A DNA stretch of 64,000 nucleotides from an uncultured Collinsella sp. (GTDB lineage Bacteria; Actinomycetota; Coriobacteriia; Coriobacteriales; Coriobacteriaceae), in contig UQLD01000004.1 of NCBI GenBank assembly GCA_900541855.1, forward strand, positions 1 to 64,000. The letters are read 5' to 3'. Positions 44,705 through 53,360 of this stretch are shown here, piece by piece; positions within the stretch are counted from its first letter, which is position 1, and every line of letters begins with the position of its first letter. The notes beneath the pieces are model-generated. The model was not told the origin of the DNA and did not search any database. It saw nothing but the letters and a program-made list of their open reading frames with translations. Both the position numbers and the translations under genes were made by a program.

Positions 44705-44736
44705 CAGATAAAACCGACCAAAATAAACCTGTCCCT
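44705..44736. repeat. Copy of a 32-base repeat
   Basis: Identical over 32 bases to 2698-2729, the right end of the inverted-repeat element after proC; its core is ACCAAAATAAACCTGTCCCT. No matching inverted partner is visible nearby, so this may be a half element. Confidence 0.75.
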
Positions 44737-44793
44737 ATTTGGTAGGTGGAGAATGGGGTAAAGTAAGTGCTGGTTAACTAGAGGAGGCTTGCT

Positions 44794-44994
44794 ATGGCAC
44801 CTATCGATATTGTTGTACTGGCTGTTATCGGCGTTGCGTTTGTCGCCGTGTGCGTGCGCATCTACCGCAAGGGCACCTGCGCCGACTGCGCTCAGGGTGG
44901 CGTTTGCACGGGGCATTGCTCCAACAAAAAGACGTGCGCTGCACTTAAGGGCGTAGACAAAATCGCCGAAGACTTGGGTCGCGGTATCAAATAA
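44794..44994 (+). CDS. FeoB-associated Cys-rich membrane protein
   Basis: 66 residues. One N-terminal membrane helix (IVVLAVIGVAFVAVCVRI) then a short Cys-rich tail (CADCAQGGVCTGHCSNKKTC). Proteins of this shape are encoded after feoB in many Firmicutes and Actinomycetota and are thought to help iron transport. The ATG follows AGAGGAGG. Confidence 0.8.
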   Translation: MAPIDIVVLAVIGVAFVAVCVRIYRKGTCADCAQGGVCTGHCSNKKTCAALKGVDKIAEDLGRGIK

Positions 44995-45009
44995 GGTCCG
45001 GACATCCAA

Positions 45010-45045
45010 GCGCTCCGCGGGCATCCGTTCGCGGGGCGCTTTGTG
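45010..45045 (+). terminator. Hairpin after the Cys-rich gene
   Basis: AGCGC-TCCGCGGG and CGCGGGGCGCT arms with a short TTT run. Confidence 0.6.
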
Positions 45046-45138
45046 CATTTGAGGGAGAGTACGGCGAGTCGAAGAGTATTTTTGGGGTATCGTTAACTGG
45101 ACTATTAATTGGCAACTTATCTATAACGGAGTAACCGC

Positions 45139-46218
45139 ATGAGCGCTCGCGTAACCATGAAGGACATAGCCGCCGAGCTTGGCGTTTCCATCAATACCGT
45201 GCACAAGGCTCTGACGGGAAAGGCCGGCGTGAGCGAATCCGTGCGCGCCAAGGTGAACGCTAAGGCCGAGGCCATGGGCTATCACCGCAACACAAGTGCC
45301 TCAAGCCTGCGCCGCAAGGATATCAATCTGGTGTTTTGCCTGCCCCGCGCATCGCGCGAGGGAGCGTACTTTTTCCGTTACCTGTGGGAAGGCTGCAATC
45401 GCTTTGAACAGGAGGTCATCGACCGGGGCATTACGGTTGAGCGCGTTGAATTTGGCGTGGGCGGCTACGCTGATGCACTCGAGCAAATCGACGAGCGTCT
45501 GCAGGTGGGCGAGAAGATTGATGGCTTGCTCGCCTATGCGCCGGGCGACGATCGTGCGACTGAGCTTTTGGGGCAGATCGCCGAGGCGGGCGTGACGATT
45601 GAGCTTGTCGACGGCGACCGTCCGCATTTGAATCGTTTGGGTGCGAGCTTGGCCGATTATTCGACGGCAGGCAGCCTTATGGCCGAGCAGGCGGCAAACC
45701 TGGTCCATGCTTCTGGGGCCGACGCCCGCGTGCTCCTTTTGACAGGCGACCCATATACCGATTCGCACTATCTAACCGCCCGCGCCTTCCACAATTACCT
45801 GCGCGAACGTGATATTCCATGGCAGGTTGAGGATCTTGCAGGTGCCCATGCGCAAGTCAAACAACTCGAGCATGAGCTCGAAAAGCGCTTGAGTGCGCCG
45901 GACGCCCCCGAACTTATCTGTAGCGTTTTTGCCGTTGGTTCCGAAGTGGTTGCCGACGCGCTCGTCTCGACCGGCAAGGCCGGTCAGGTCATGGTGATCG
46001 GCAACGACCTGTTTCCCGAAAGTGCTCTGGCCTTGCGCCGCGGTATCTTTACCAATATTGTCTATAAGGACCCGACGAGCCTGGCGTATCGCGGCGCTAA
46101 GACGCTGGGCGATTATCTGCTGTGGGGAAGGACCCCGACGGTGCCCGTCCAGAAGGGTGCTGTCGAGATGGTATTTGCCAGCAATGTCGACCGCTACTGC
46201 GAACTTGCGGGTATTTAG
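45139..46218 (+). CDS. LacI family transcriptional regulator (uronate/pectin regulon candidate)
   Basis: 359 residues. The N-terminal helix-turn-helix is VTMKDIAAELGVSINTVHKALTGKAGVSE (about 5-33) with the hinge MGYHRNTSASSLRRK. A periplasmic-binding-like effector domain follows (about 58-355). Regulators of this class bind short palindromes with a central CG step, and the recurring GTGAACGTTCAC palindromes upstream of uxaC, the GPH transporter and GH105 genes are the right shape. Its position directly upstream of uxaC supports, but does not prove, that it controls them. The ATG has GGAGTAACC upstream. Confidence 0.85.
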   Translation: MSARVTMKDIAAELGVSINTVHKALTGKAGVSESVRAKVNAKAEAMGYHRNTSASSLRRKDINLVFCLPRASREGAYFFRYLWEGCNRFEQEVIDRGITVERVEFGVGGYADALEQIDERLQVGEKIDGLLAYAPGDDRATELLGQIAEAGVTIELVDGDRPHLNRLGASLADYSTAGSLMAEQAANLVHASGADARVLLLTGDPYTDSHYLTARAFHNYLRERDIPWQVEDLAGAHAQVKQLEHELEKRLSAPDAPELICSVFAVGSEVVADALVSTGKAGQVMVIGNDLFPESALALRRGIFTNIVYKDPTSLAYRGAKTLGDYLLWGRTPTVPVQKGAVEMVFASNVDRYCELAGI

Positions 46219-46244
46219 CCGATTGAGCAGGTACCCCCTCTTGC

Positions 46245-46441
46245 GACGTGCATTTTTGGGAGTATTCAGCATTGGCATGCCCTGAATGAGGTGCAGAACG
46301 ACTGTTTTAAGTGCCCCCGATGGCGTAATTTGCCATCGGGGGCACTTTTTATGCCGATCGGGCGCTATCTGCGTTCCAAATAGGACGCTGAGGATGGCGC
46401 ACGGCGCGCTCTAATGCTGAATACTCCCAAAAATGTACGTC
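46245..46441. repeat. Inverted-repeat element of about 200 bp
   Basis: The ends are 29-base inverted repeats (46245-46273 and 46413-46441) with one mismatch, GACGT(G/A)CATTTTTGGG at the outer edge. In the middle sits a perfect 16 bp hairpin with T5 (46309-46350: AAGTGCCCCCGATGGC arm), which can terminate transcription in both directions. The rest is non-coding. It lies between the LacI gene and uxaC. It has the layout of a miniature non-autonomous mobile element; a clear target-site duplication was not seen. Confidence 0.7.
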
Positions 46442-46531
46442 GGGACATGACCCACCTGAGCAAAAGCGCTCAAGTTCGGTGTTCGGGGACGCCAACCAGT
46501 CCGCAATACATGCAAGTCACATCCCCAGCAA

Positions 46532-46559
46532 CCGTTGAACGGGCAAAATCTACCGTTCA
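46532..46559. promoter_or_regulatory. Second conserved motif before uxaC
   Basis: CCGTTGAACGG at 46532-46542 then CCGTTCA at 46553-46559. The same pair of words, 21 bases apart, lies upstream of the GPH transporter (51514-51541). A probable site for a second regulator or for the same one. Confidence 0.45.
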
Positions 46560-46572
46560 CCCCGTGGTGGTT

Positions 46573-46627
46573 AGGTGAACGTTCACCTTTTGAGGTGCAA
46601 TGGATTAGTATAGTGAACGTTCACCTA
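46573..46627. promoter_or_regulatory. Paired operators upstream of uxaC
   Basis: Site 1, AGGTGAACGTTCACCT (46573-46588), is a perfect 16-base palindrome. Site 2, TAGTGAACGTTCACCTA (46611-46627), overlaps a TATAGT box (46609-46614). Their centres are 38 bases apart. This arrangement suits LacI-type repression. Confidence 0.7.
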
Positions 46628-46678
46628 AAGGATAACGAGCGCGCCGTGCGCCCGCCTTGCCAGCAAAGGGGCTGTTTG

Positions 46679-48106
46679 ATGAAAAACTTTATGGACGATC
46701 AGGATTTCCTGCTGAGCACCAAGACCGGCGAGGAGCTGTTCCACAACTTTGCCGAGGGCATGCCCATCGTCGACTATCACTGCCACATTTCTCCTAAGGA
46801 GATTTGGGAGGACAAGCGTTTCGAGAACATCACCGAGGTTTGGCTGGGCGGCGACCACTACAAGTGGCGCCTGATGCGTGCCAACGGCGTCGACGAGCGT
46901 TTTATCACTGGCGACGCCCCTGCTCGCGAGAAGTTCCAAAAGTGGGCCGAGACCCTGGGTCGCTGCGTCGGCAACCCCGTCTTTGAGTGGAGCCACCTGG
47001 AGCTTAAGCGCTACTTTGGCTACGAGGGCGTCCTCAACGGCAAAACTGCCCAGGAGGTTTGGGACCTTGCCAACGCCAAGCTCGCCGAGAACAGCTTCAC
47101 CTGCCGCAACCTGATCAAGCAGTCCAACGTTCGCATGATCTGCACTACTGACGACCCCGCCGACAGCTTTGAGTGGCACAAGAAGATTGCAGCCGACGAC
47201 AGCTTTGACGTTCAGGTCGTTCCCGCCATGCGCCCCGACGCCGCCCTGCGCATCGAGCGTGGCCAGGAGTTTGCCGACTACTGCAGGCACCTCTCCGAGG
47301 TTGCCGGCGTTGAGGTCGGCGACTTTGAGGGCATGAAGTCCGCCATTTCCAAGCGCTACGACGTTGCTCACGAGCTGGGCTGCCGCGCCTCCGACCACGC
47401 ACTCGATTACGTTATGTACGTCCCGGCTACTGCCGACGAGATCGAGGCCATCTTTGCCAAGGGCCTGGCTGCTGAGCCGCTCACCGAGGAAGAAGTCCTC
47501 AAGTACAAGACTGCCTTTATGCAGTTCGTTGCCGGTGAGTATGTCCGTCTGGGCTGGGCCATGCAGCTGCACTTTGGCTGCAAGCGCGACAACAACCGCG
47601 CCATGTTCGCCAAGCTCGGTCCCGACACCGGCTACGACTGCATCTCCAACTACACGCCGTCCGACCAGCTCGCCGATTTCCTCAACTCCATCCAGGAGAC
47701 CTGCGGCCTGCCCAAGACCATCCTGTACAGCCTGAACCCCATCGATAACACCATGATCGATACCGTCATGGGCTGCTTCCAGGAGGCTCCGACCGCCGGT
47801 AAGATCCAGAACGGCTCCGCCTGGTGGTTCAACGACAACGAGGTCGGCATGCGCGAGCAACTCACGGCTCTGGCTAACGAGGGCGTGCTGGGCAACTTTG
47901 TGGGCATGCTTACCGACTCCCGCTCTTTCCTGTCCTATCCGCGCCACGAGTACTTCCGTCGCGTGCTGTGCAGCGTGATCGGCGAGTGGGTCGAGCAGGG
48001 CAAGTACCCGGCCGACATGGAGCTGCTGGGAGCCATCGTGCGCGACATCAGCTACAACAACGCGGTCCGCTACTTTGGCTTTGACCTGGATACCGTCGAG
48101 GCCTAA
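46679..48106 (+). CDS. uxaC: Glucuronate/galacturonate isomerase UxaC
   Basis: 475 residues. It isomerises D-galacturonate to D-tagaturonate (and glucuronate to fructuronate), the first step of uronate catabolism. The metal-binding N-terminus contains DYHCHISPKEIWEDKRFENITE; MQLHFGCKRDNN and ICTTDDPADSF are conserved. The length fits E. coli UxaC (470). The ATG has AAAGGGG upstream. Confidence 0.94.
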   Translation: MKNFMDDQDFLLSTKTGEELFHNFAEGMPIVDYHCHISPKEIWEDKRFENITEVWLGGDHYKWRLMRANGVDERFITGDAPAREKFQKWAETLGRCVGNPVFEWSHLELKRYFGYEGVLNGKTAQEVWDLANAKLAENSFTCRNLIKQSNVRMICTTDDPADSFEWHKKIAADDSFDVQVVPAMRPDAALRIERGQEFADYCRHLSEVAGVEVGDFEGMKSAISKRYDVAHELGCRASDHALDYVMYVPATADEIEAIFAKGLAAEPLTEEEVLKYKTAFMQFVAGEYVRLGWAMQLHFGCKRDNNRAMFAKLGPDTGYDCISNYTPSDQLADFLNSIQETCGLPKTILYSLNPIDNTMIDTVMGCFQEAPTAGKIQNGSAWWFNDNEVGMREQLTALANEGVLGNFVGMLTDSRSFLSYPRHEYFRRVLCSVIGEWVEQGKYPADMELLGAIVRDISYNNAVRYFGFDLDTVEA

Positions 48107-48130
48107 ACCCGCATCGAATCACACCGAACT

Positions 48131-48166
48131 CGGGAGCGCCGTTGCCACACGCGGCGCCCCCGTTTT
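48131..48166 (+). terminator. Terminator after uxaC
   Basis: CGGGAGCGCCG pairs with CGGCGCCCCCG, followed by TTTT. Readthrough into uxaB seems likely because the stem has a mismatch. Confidence 0.55.
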
Positions 48167-48202
48167 GCCTGCACGCTAACAGCAATCTAAGGAGAGACAT
48201 CG

Positions 48203-49717
48203 ATGGAGAACATCAGCTACGAGACGCTCGAGAAGATCGGCTACAAGGGCTACCTGCTGCCCAAGGACGCGCCCGAGAAGGTTCTGCAATTTGGCGAGGG
48301 CAATTTCCTGCGCGCCTTCGTCGACCGCTTCTTTGACATGGGCAACGAGGCAACCGGCTGGAACGGCAAGGTTGTCATGGTCCAGCCCATCAGCGGCGCC
48401 TTTGGCTTTGCCGATGGTATCAACGCCCAGGACGACCTGTACACCGTGTTGGTGCGCGGCAAGGAGAACGGCAACACGGTTGACGAGTCCCGTGTGATCA
48501 GCGCCTGCAGCCGCTGCATCAACCCGTACCGCGAGGACGACTACCGCGCCATGATGGAGGTCGCCGTCTCCGACGATTTGGAGATTATCGTCTCCAACAC
48601 CACCGAGGCCGGTATCGCCTACGACCCGTCCTGCAAGGCCGACGACATGCCGCCCGCGAGCTTCCCCGCCAAGCTTGCCCAGGTGCTCCACACCCGCTGG
48701 GCCGCCGGCAAGCCGGGCGTCATCGTGCTCGCCTGCGAGCTCATCGATCACAACGGCGAGGAGCTGCTGCGCATCATGAACCAGTACGTGAGCGACTGGG
48801 GCTGGGAGGACGAGTTCTCGCAGTGGATGGCCAACGACTGCACCGTCTGCACCACGCTTGTCGACACTATCGTCCCCGGCCGCATCCGCGACCCCAAGGA
48901 GGCCGCTGCCGTGGCCGAGCGCCTGGGCTACGAGGATCCCTTCCTGGCCGTGCGCGAGCCCTTCCAGATGTGGGGCATCCAGGGCGACGAGTCGCTTGCC
49001 GAGAAGCTCCCCTTCGTGAAGGCCGGCCTGCCGGGTGTCTTTGTTACCCCCGATGTCACCCCGTACAAGAAGCGCAAGGTTCGCATCCTCAATGGCGCCC
49101 ACACCGCCTTCGTCCCGGGCTCCTGGGTTGCCGGCTTTGACATCGTGCGCGATTGCATGCACGACGAGACCGTCCGCGGCTTCATGAACACCATGCTCTA
49201 CGACGAGGTCATCCCGACGCTTGCCGCCGACCTGGACGTCGAGGACTGCAAGGCCTTTGCTGCCGCCGTCGAGAACCGCTTCGACAACCCGTTTATCGAC
49301 CACGCGCTGCTCTCCATTTGCCTCAACTCCACGGCCAAATGGCGTGCTCGCGACCTGCCCACGCTCAAGGACTATGTTGCCGAGACCGGCAACCTGCCCA
49401 AGTGCCTGGCGACGAGCCTCGCTACGCTCATCGCCTTCTATACTCAGGAGCTCGTTGCTCGCGAGGGCGATGGCCTGCACCTGCGCCGCGCCGACGGCAC
49501 CGAGTACACCGCTCAGGACGATGCCTTCGTGCTCGATTTCTACGCCGCCCACGCCGGTGCAGACGATACCGAGCTGGTGCACGACGTGCTCACCAATGAG
49601 CAGATGTGGGGCGAGGACCTTACGCAGATCACCGGTCTCGAGGAGTTTGTCGTCAACGCGCTCACCGTCGTGCGTGTCGAGGGCGCCAAGCAGGCCTTCG
49701 CCAACGCTCAAGCGTAA
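48203..49717 (+). CDS. uxaB: Tagaturonate reductase UxaB
   Basis: 504 residues. It reduces tagaturonate to altronate with NADH. It belongs to the mannitol dehydrogenase-like family: N-terminal FGEGNFLRAFVDRFFD (nucleotide-binding region), SNTTEAGIAYDP, and the catalytic-region string KKRKVRILNGAHTAFVPGS with Lys/Asn/His. Fructuronate reductase (UxuB) is the alternative, but the neighbouring uxaA encodes altronate dehydratase. The ATG has AAGGAGAGA upstream. Confidence 0.9.
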   Translation: MENISYETLEKIGYKGYLLPKDAPEKVLQFGEGNFLRAFVDRFFDMGNEATGWNGKVVMVQPISGAFGFADGINAQDDLYTVLVRGKENGNTVDESRVISACSRCINPYREDDYRAMMEVAVSDDLEIIVSNTTEAGIAYDPSCKADDMPPASFPAKLAQVLHTRWAAGKPGVIVLACELIDHNGEELLRIMNQYVSDWGWEDEFSQWMANDCTVCTTLVDTIVPGRIRDPKEAAAVAERLGYEDPFLAVREPFQMWGIQGDESLAEKLPFVKAGLPGVFVTPDVTPYKKRKVRILNGAHTAFVPGSWVAGFDIVRDCMHDETVRGFMNTMLYDEVIPTLAADLDVEDCKAFAAAVENRFDNPFIDHALLSICLNSTAKWRARDLPTLKDYVAETGNLPKCLATSLATLIAFYTQELVAREGDGLHLRRADGTEYTAQDDAFVLDFYAAHAGADDTELVHDVLTNEQMWGEDLTQITGLEEFVVNALTVVRVEGAKQAFANAQA

Positions 49718-49792
49718 ATTCCCGGTGCGGGCGCCAGACGGCTTGCCCGCGCCTCGACTTCTGCTCAACCTGTAGGGTTAGGACCATTTGTA

Positions 49793-51277
49793 ATGAACAC
49801 TATCCAGATCAATCCGGCCGATAACGTGATCGTCGCGCTGTCGCCGCTTGCCAAGGGCACCGCCGTCGCGGTTCCCGGGGTGGGCGAGGTCGCTGCCGCG
49901 GAGGATATTCCGCAGGGCCACAAGATGGCCGTGCGTGCCATTGCGGCGGGGGAGAACGTTGTCAAGTACGGTCTTCCTATCGGCCATGTGACGGGCGACA
50001 TCCAGCCCGGTCAGTGGCTTAATACGCATAACGTCAAGACCAACCTTTCGGGCGAGGTCGAGTACGTTTACAATCCGACGCATCCGGTCGTTGAGCCGGT
50101 TGAGCCCGAGACCTTTATGGGCTTCCGTCGCGCCGACGGCCGCGCCGCCACGCGCAACGAGCTGTGGATCATCCCCACGGTCGGCTGCGTCAACGAGGTC
50201 GCACGTGCCATGTGCGAGCAGGCTCAGGATCTGGTCGAGGGTTCGCTGGAGGGCGTCTATTACTTTCCGCATCCGTTTGGCTGCTCGCAGACCGGCGCCG
50301 ACCATGCCCAGACCCGTCGCCTGCTGGTAGCGCTCTCGCGTCACGCAAACGCTGCGGGCGTGCTGTTCCTGTCGCTCGGCTGCGAGAACTGCACGCATCA
50401 GCAGGTGCTCGACGAGCTGGGCGAGTACGATCACGAGCGCGTTCGCTTCCTTACCTGCCAAGATGTTGCCGACGAGCAGGTCGAAGGCCACAAGATTCTG
50501 TCTGAGCTGGCCGACCTGGCCAAGCAGGCCAAGCGTGAGCCCATTCCGGCCTCCGAGCTGGTCATTGGCCTTAAGTGCGGTGGCTCTGACGGTCTTTCGG
50601 GCATTACCGCCAACCCCACGATCGGTCGCGTGAGCGATATGCTCGTCGCCCGCGGTGGCACGTCGGTGCTCACCGAGGTCCCCGAGATGTTTGGCGCCGA
50701 GAGCATTCTGCTCGATCGCTGCGAGGACGAGCAGGTGTTTAACGCCGCCTCCGACATGCTCAACGGCTTTAAGGATTACTTTATTAGCCATGGCGAGGTC
50801 GTCTACGAGAACCCGAGCCCCGGCAACAAGGATGGCGGCATCACCACACTCGAGGACAAGAGCTGCGGCTGCGTGCAAAAGGGCGGATCTGCCCCCATCG
50901 TCGACGTGCTGCCGTACGCCGGTCAGGCTACCAAGCATGGTCTGAACATGTTGTGCGGTCCGGGCAACGACATGGTATCCACCACGGCCCTGACGGCTGC
51001 CGGCTGCCACGTGATCCTGTTCTCGACCGGCCGCGGCACGCCGTTTGGTGCGCCGGCGCCTACGCTCAAGGTGTTCACCAACCAGCGCCTGTGCGACCAC
51101 AAGGCCAACTGGATGGACTTTAACGCCGGTGTGGTGGCTACGGGCGAGCGTACGCTCGATGAGGCTGCCGGCGATCTGTATCAGCTGGTGCTGGACACGG
51201 CGAGCGGCAAGCTTACCAGCGCCGAGCGTCGCGGCTGTCACGAGATCAGCATCTGGAAGGACGGAGTCTGCCTGTAG
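49793..51277 (+). CDS. uxaA: Altronate dehydratase UxaA
   Basis: 494 residues. It dehydrates D-altronate to 2-keto-3-deoxygluconate. The N-terminal SAF-like domain (about 1-95) is followed by the large UxaA domain with conserved Cys/His strings: FPHPFGCSQTGADH, LGCENCTHQQ, GLKCGGSDGLSGITANP and KGGSAPIVDVLPYAG. The length matches E. coli UxaA. KDG kinase and KDPG aldolase are absent here, so the last two steps must be encoded elsewhere. Confidence 0.93.
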   Translation: MNTIQINPADNVIVALSPLAKGTAVAVPGVGEVAAAEDIPQGHKMAVRAIAAGENVVKYGLPIGHVTGDIQPGQWLNTHNVKTNLSGEVEYVYNPTHPVVEPVEPETFMGFRRADGRAATRNELWIIPTVGCVNEVARAMCEQAQDLVEGSLEGVYYFPHPFGCSQTGADHAQTRRLLVALSRHANAAGVLFLSLGCENCTHQQVLDELGEYDHERVRFLTCQDVADEQVEGHKILSELADLAKQAKREPIPASELVIGLKCGGSDGLSGITANPTIGRVSDMLVARGGTSVLTEVPEMFGAESILLDRCEDEQVFNAASDMLNGFKDYFISHGEVVYENPSPGNKDGGITTLEDKSCGCVQKGGSAPIVDVLPYAGQATKHGLNMLCGPGNDMVSTTALTAAGCHVILFSTGRGTPFGAPAPTLKVFTNQRLCDHKANWMDFNAGVVATGERTLDEAAGDLYQLVLDTASGKLTSAERRGCHEISIWKDGVCL

Positions 51278-51326
51278 CGATGACACGTTGAGCGCGTGAT
51301 TGAATAAGCTGCTGCAAAGACTGGGC

Positions 51327-51362
51327 GACCCCGCCGAGGACAATCTCGGCGGGGTCGTTTTT
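51327..51362 (+). terminator. Terminator after uxaA
   Basis: GACCCCGCCGAG/CTCGGCGGGGTC stem (12 bp) with T5. Confidence 0.85.
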
Positions 51363-51434
51363 CGTTTCTCGTTGCGTTGTCGTGCACGGCTTTTTTGGGA
51401 AGGGTGCCCGGCACCTCCCTCATCTCCAGAGAAC

Positions 51435-51607
51435 AATGAACGTTCACCTAGTTGTTGCGTGGTGCTGAATCGACTTGATAATCAAAAATGCAGGGATTTT
51501 TTCATTTTCAGGCCCGTTCAACGGCAAAAAACGACCGTTCAAGGATAATATACAAGTGAACGTTCACCTATCATAAGCAATCGCGCATAATCTAGCTAAA
51601 CGTTCAC
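51435..51607. promoter_or_regulatory. Operator cluster upstream of the GPH transporter
   Basis: ATGAACGTTCACCTA at 51436-51450; CCGTTCAACGG at 51514-51524 with CCGTTCA at 51535-51541 (second motif); GTGAACGTTCAC at 51556-51567; and a half-site TAAACGTTCACC at 51597-51608. The centres of the two last sites are 40 bases apart, as at uxaC. The gap 51278-51686 holds no gene. Confidence 0.65.
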
Positions 51608-51686
51608 CCTGAACGGCATGCAGACAGACGTCGGTATGGACTCCAATGTCTTGTTCCAAGACAATCGAGAAAAGAGAGGGAGCTCG

Positions 51687-53246
51687 ATGACTAACAAGAT
51701 CGGTAAAAAGCGCAAGATCACATTCTGGACGCGCTTGGGCTTTGGTATGGGCGGCATGCTCAACTCCGGTGCCCTGACCTTTACGCACAGCTACATGGTG
51801 CTGTTCCTGTCCACGGAGTGCGGCCTGTCCGCAGGCGAGGCTGCGCTGATCAGCTCGTTCGCCATCTATCTCAACGCCATTCTGTGCCCGCTTATGGGCT
51901 TTGTGGCCGATAACTTCTACGCTACCAAGATCGGCCGTATCTTTGGCCGCCGCCGTTTCTGGATCTTGCTGGCAATCCCGATGATGGTCGCCGAGCCGCT
52001 CATCTTTGTGGCTACGCCGTTCGGTTTCCCGTACTACTTTGTGCTGTACCTGATCTACAACGTCGCGTATACGTTCTGCACCGCCAACCTGTCGCCGCTT
52101 ACCATCGAGATGACCGACGACTTCAAGGAGCGTACGTACCTCACCGGCTACAAGCACCTCTTTGGTAACGCCGCCGGCTTCCTGATGGCAGCACTCGTCG
52201 GCTTTGGCTTTGGCACCTTCGGCGAGACCAACCCGTTCAGCTACTTCATCATCGCTACGGTCAACGCTTCGGTCATGGCAATCTCGCTGCTGTGCGTGTA
52301 CCTGTCCACGTGGGAGCACACCCCCGAGGAGGTGGCTCAGGAGAAGATCGAGAGCGTCGGCGAGGGTATCAAGAAGTTCTTCATTGACGTTGTCTCTACC
52401 TTCCGCAACAAGTCCTTCCGCAAGGTCCTGTATGCACAGGTCTCCACGAAGCTCGCTGCTGCCTGCTGGTCTGCCTGCCTGTCCTTCTTCATCGTCTACT
52501 GCCTGCAGATTCCTAAGTCCTATGAGTCCGTGATGGAGATGCCCGGCAAGGTCGTCGCTATCGTCTGCACCGCCATCTGGGTTGCCCTCATGGCCAAGAA
52601 GGGCTTCCACAAGTCTTGGTACCTGGCCAACGTCGGTTGCGCTGCGTGCATCATCGCCTACAACTACTTCGCCTTTGGTCAGATTAACGGCACCTCCACG
52701 GTCGCCATCGCTATGATCGCCTACCCCATCATCTTCGCTATCTGGAAGTTCTTCTACGTTGGCTTTCAGTATCTGCCCGATGTTCTGCTCAACTACATCC
52801 CCGATGTCGATGAGCTCATCACCCTGCGTCGTCGCGAGGGCATCTACAGCTCCGCTCAGCAGCTCTGCCAGCAGATTGCTCAGGCTATCGCTGTAAACGC
52901 CTGGGCTATCGTCCTCGCTGCCTCCGGCTTCATTCAGACCGCCGGTAACAGCGACGCCGTGACCCAGCCCGCCACCGTGCCTCTGTACATCTGCGGCTAC
53001 ATGCTCATTGGCTGCGCCGGCTTCTTCCTGCTCGCGGCTGTCCTTGCCCGCGGCATCAAGATCGACAAGGAGCAGTGCGACATCCTCTGCGACGAGATCA
53101 AGCGCGTCAAGGAGGGCGGCAAGATGGCCGACGTCCAGCCCGAGGTCAAGGCTCTTTGCGAGGAGCTCTCCGGCTTCAAGTACGAGGACTGCTTCGCTCA
53201 CAACAATGTTGGCTTCCAGGACGGCAGCGTAATTCCCGCCGAGTAG
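51687..53246 (+). CDS. GPH family sugar transporter (galacturonide uptake candidate)
   Basis: 519 residues, about 12 membrane helices. The glycoside-pentoside-hexuronide family symports sugars with cations. Family features: ARLGFGMGGMLNSG-like N-terminus (RLGFGMGGMLNSGALTFTHS), the loop KIGRIFGRRRFWIL (about 91-104), and a cytosolic central linker. The ATG has AGAGAGGGAGCTCG upstream. The preceding operators and the pectin genes downstream suggest uptake of galacturonate or oligogalacturonides. Confidence 0.85.
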   Translation: MTNKIGKKRKITFWTRLGFGMGGMLNSGALTFTHSYMVLFLSTECGLSAGEAALISSFAIYLNAILCPLMGFVADNFYATKIGRIFGRRRFWILLAIPMMVAEPLIFVATPFGFPYYFVLYLIYNVAYTFCTANLSPLTIEMTDDFKERTYLTGYKHLFGNAAGFLMAALVGFGFGTFGETNPFSYFIIATVNASVMAISLLCVYLSTWEHTPEEVAQEKIESVGEGIKKFFIDVVSTFRNKSFRKVLYAQVSTKLAAACWSACLSFFIVYCLQIPKSYESVMEMPGKVVAIVCTAIWVALMAKKGFHKSWYLANVGCAACIIAYNYFAFGQINGTSTVAIAMIAYPIIFAIWKFFYVGFQYLPDVLLNYIPDVDELITLRRREGIYSSAQQLCQQIAQAIAVNAWAIVLAASGFIQTAGNSDAVTQPATVPLYICGYMLIGCAGFFLLAAVLARGIKIDKEQCDILCDEIKRVKEGGKMADVQPEVKALCEELSGFKYEDCFAHNNVGFQDGSVIPAE

Positions 53247-53271
53247 GGCAGGCGCATCGTCCAAACCACAG

Positions 53272-53314
53272 GGCCGTGCCACCGGAGATCCACCGGCGGG
53301 TGCGGCCTTTTTTT
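53272..53314 (+). terminator. Terminator after the transporter
   Basis: GGCCGTGCCACCGG pairs imperfectly with CCGGCGGGTGCGGCC, then seven T. Confidence 0.75.
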
Positions 53315-53360
53315 AAAAACGAGTAGTATGAACTTCTGATTACATTTGAGGGAGAGACCC

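Noticed and set aside
51278..51548. Small open frame between uxaA and the transporter
   Set aside because: It contains the uxaA terminator hairpin and an operator site and has no ribosome site.
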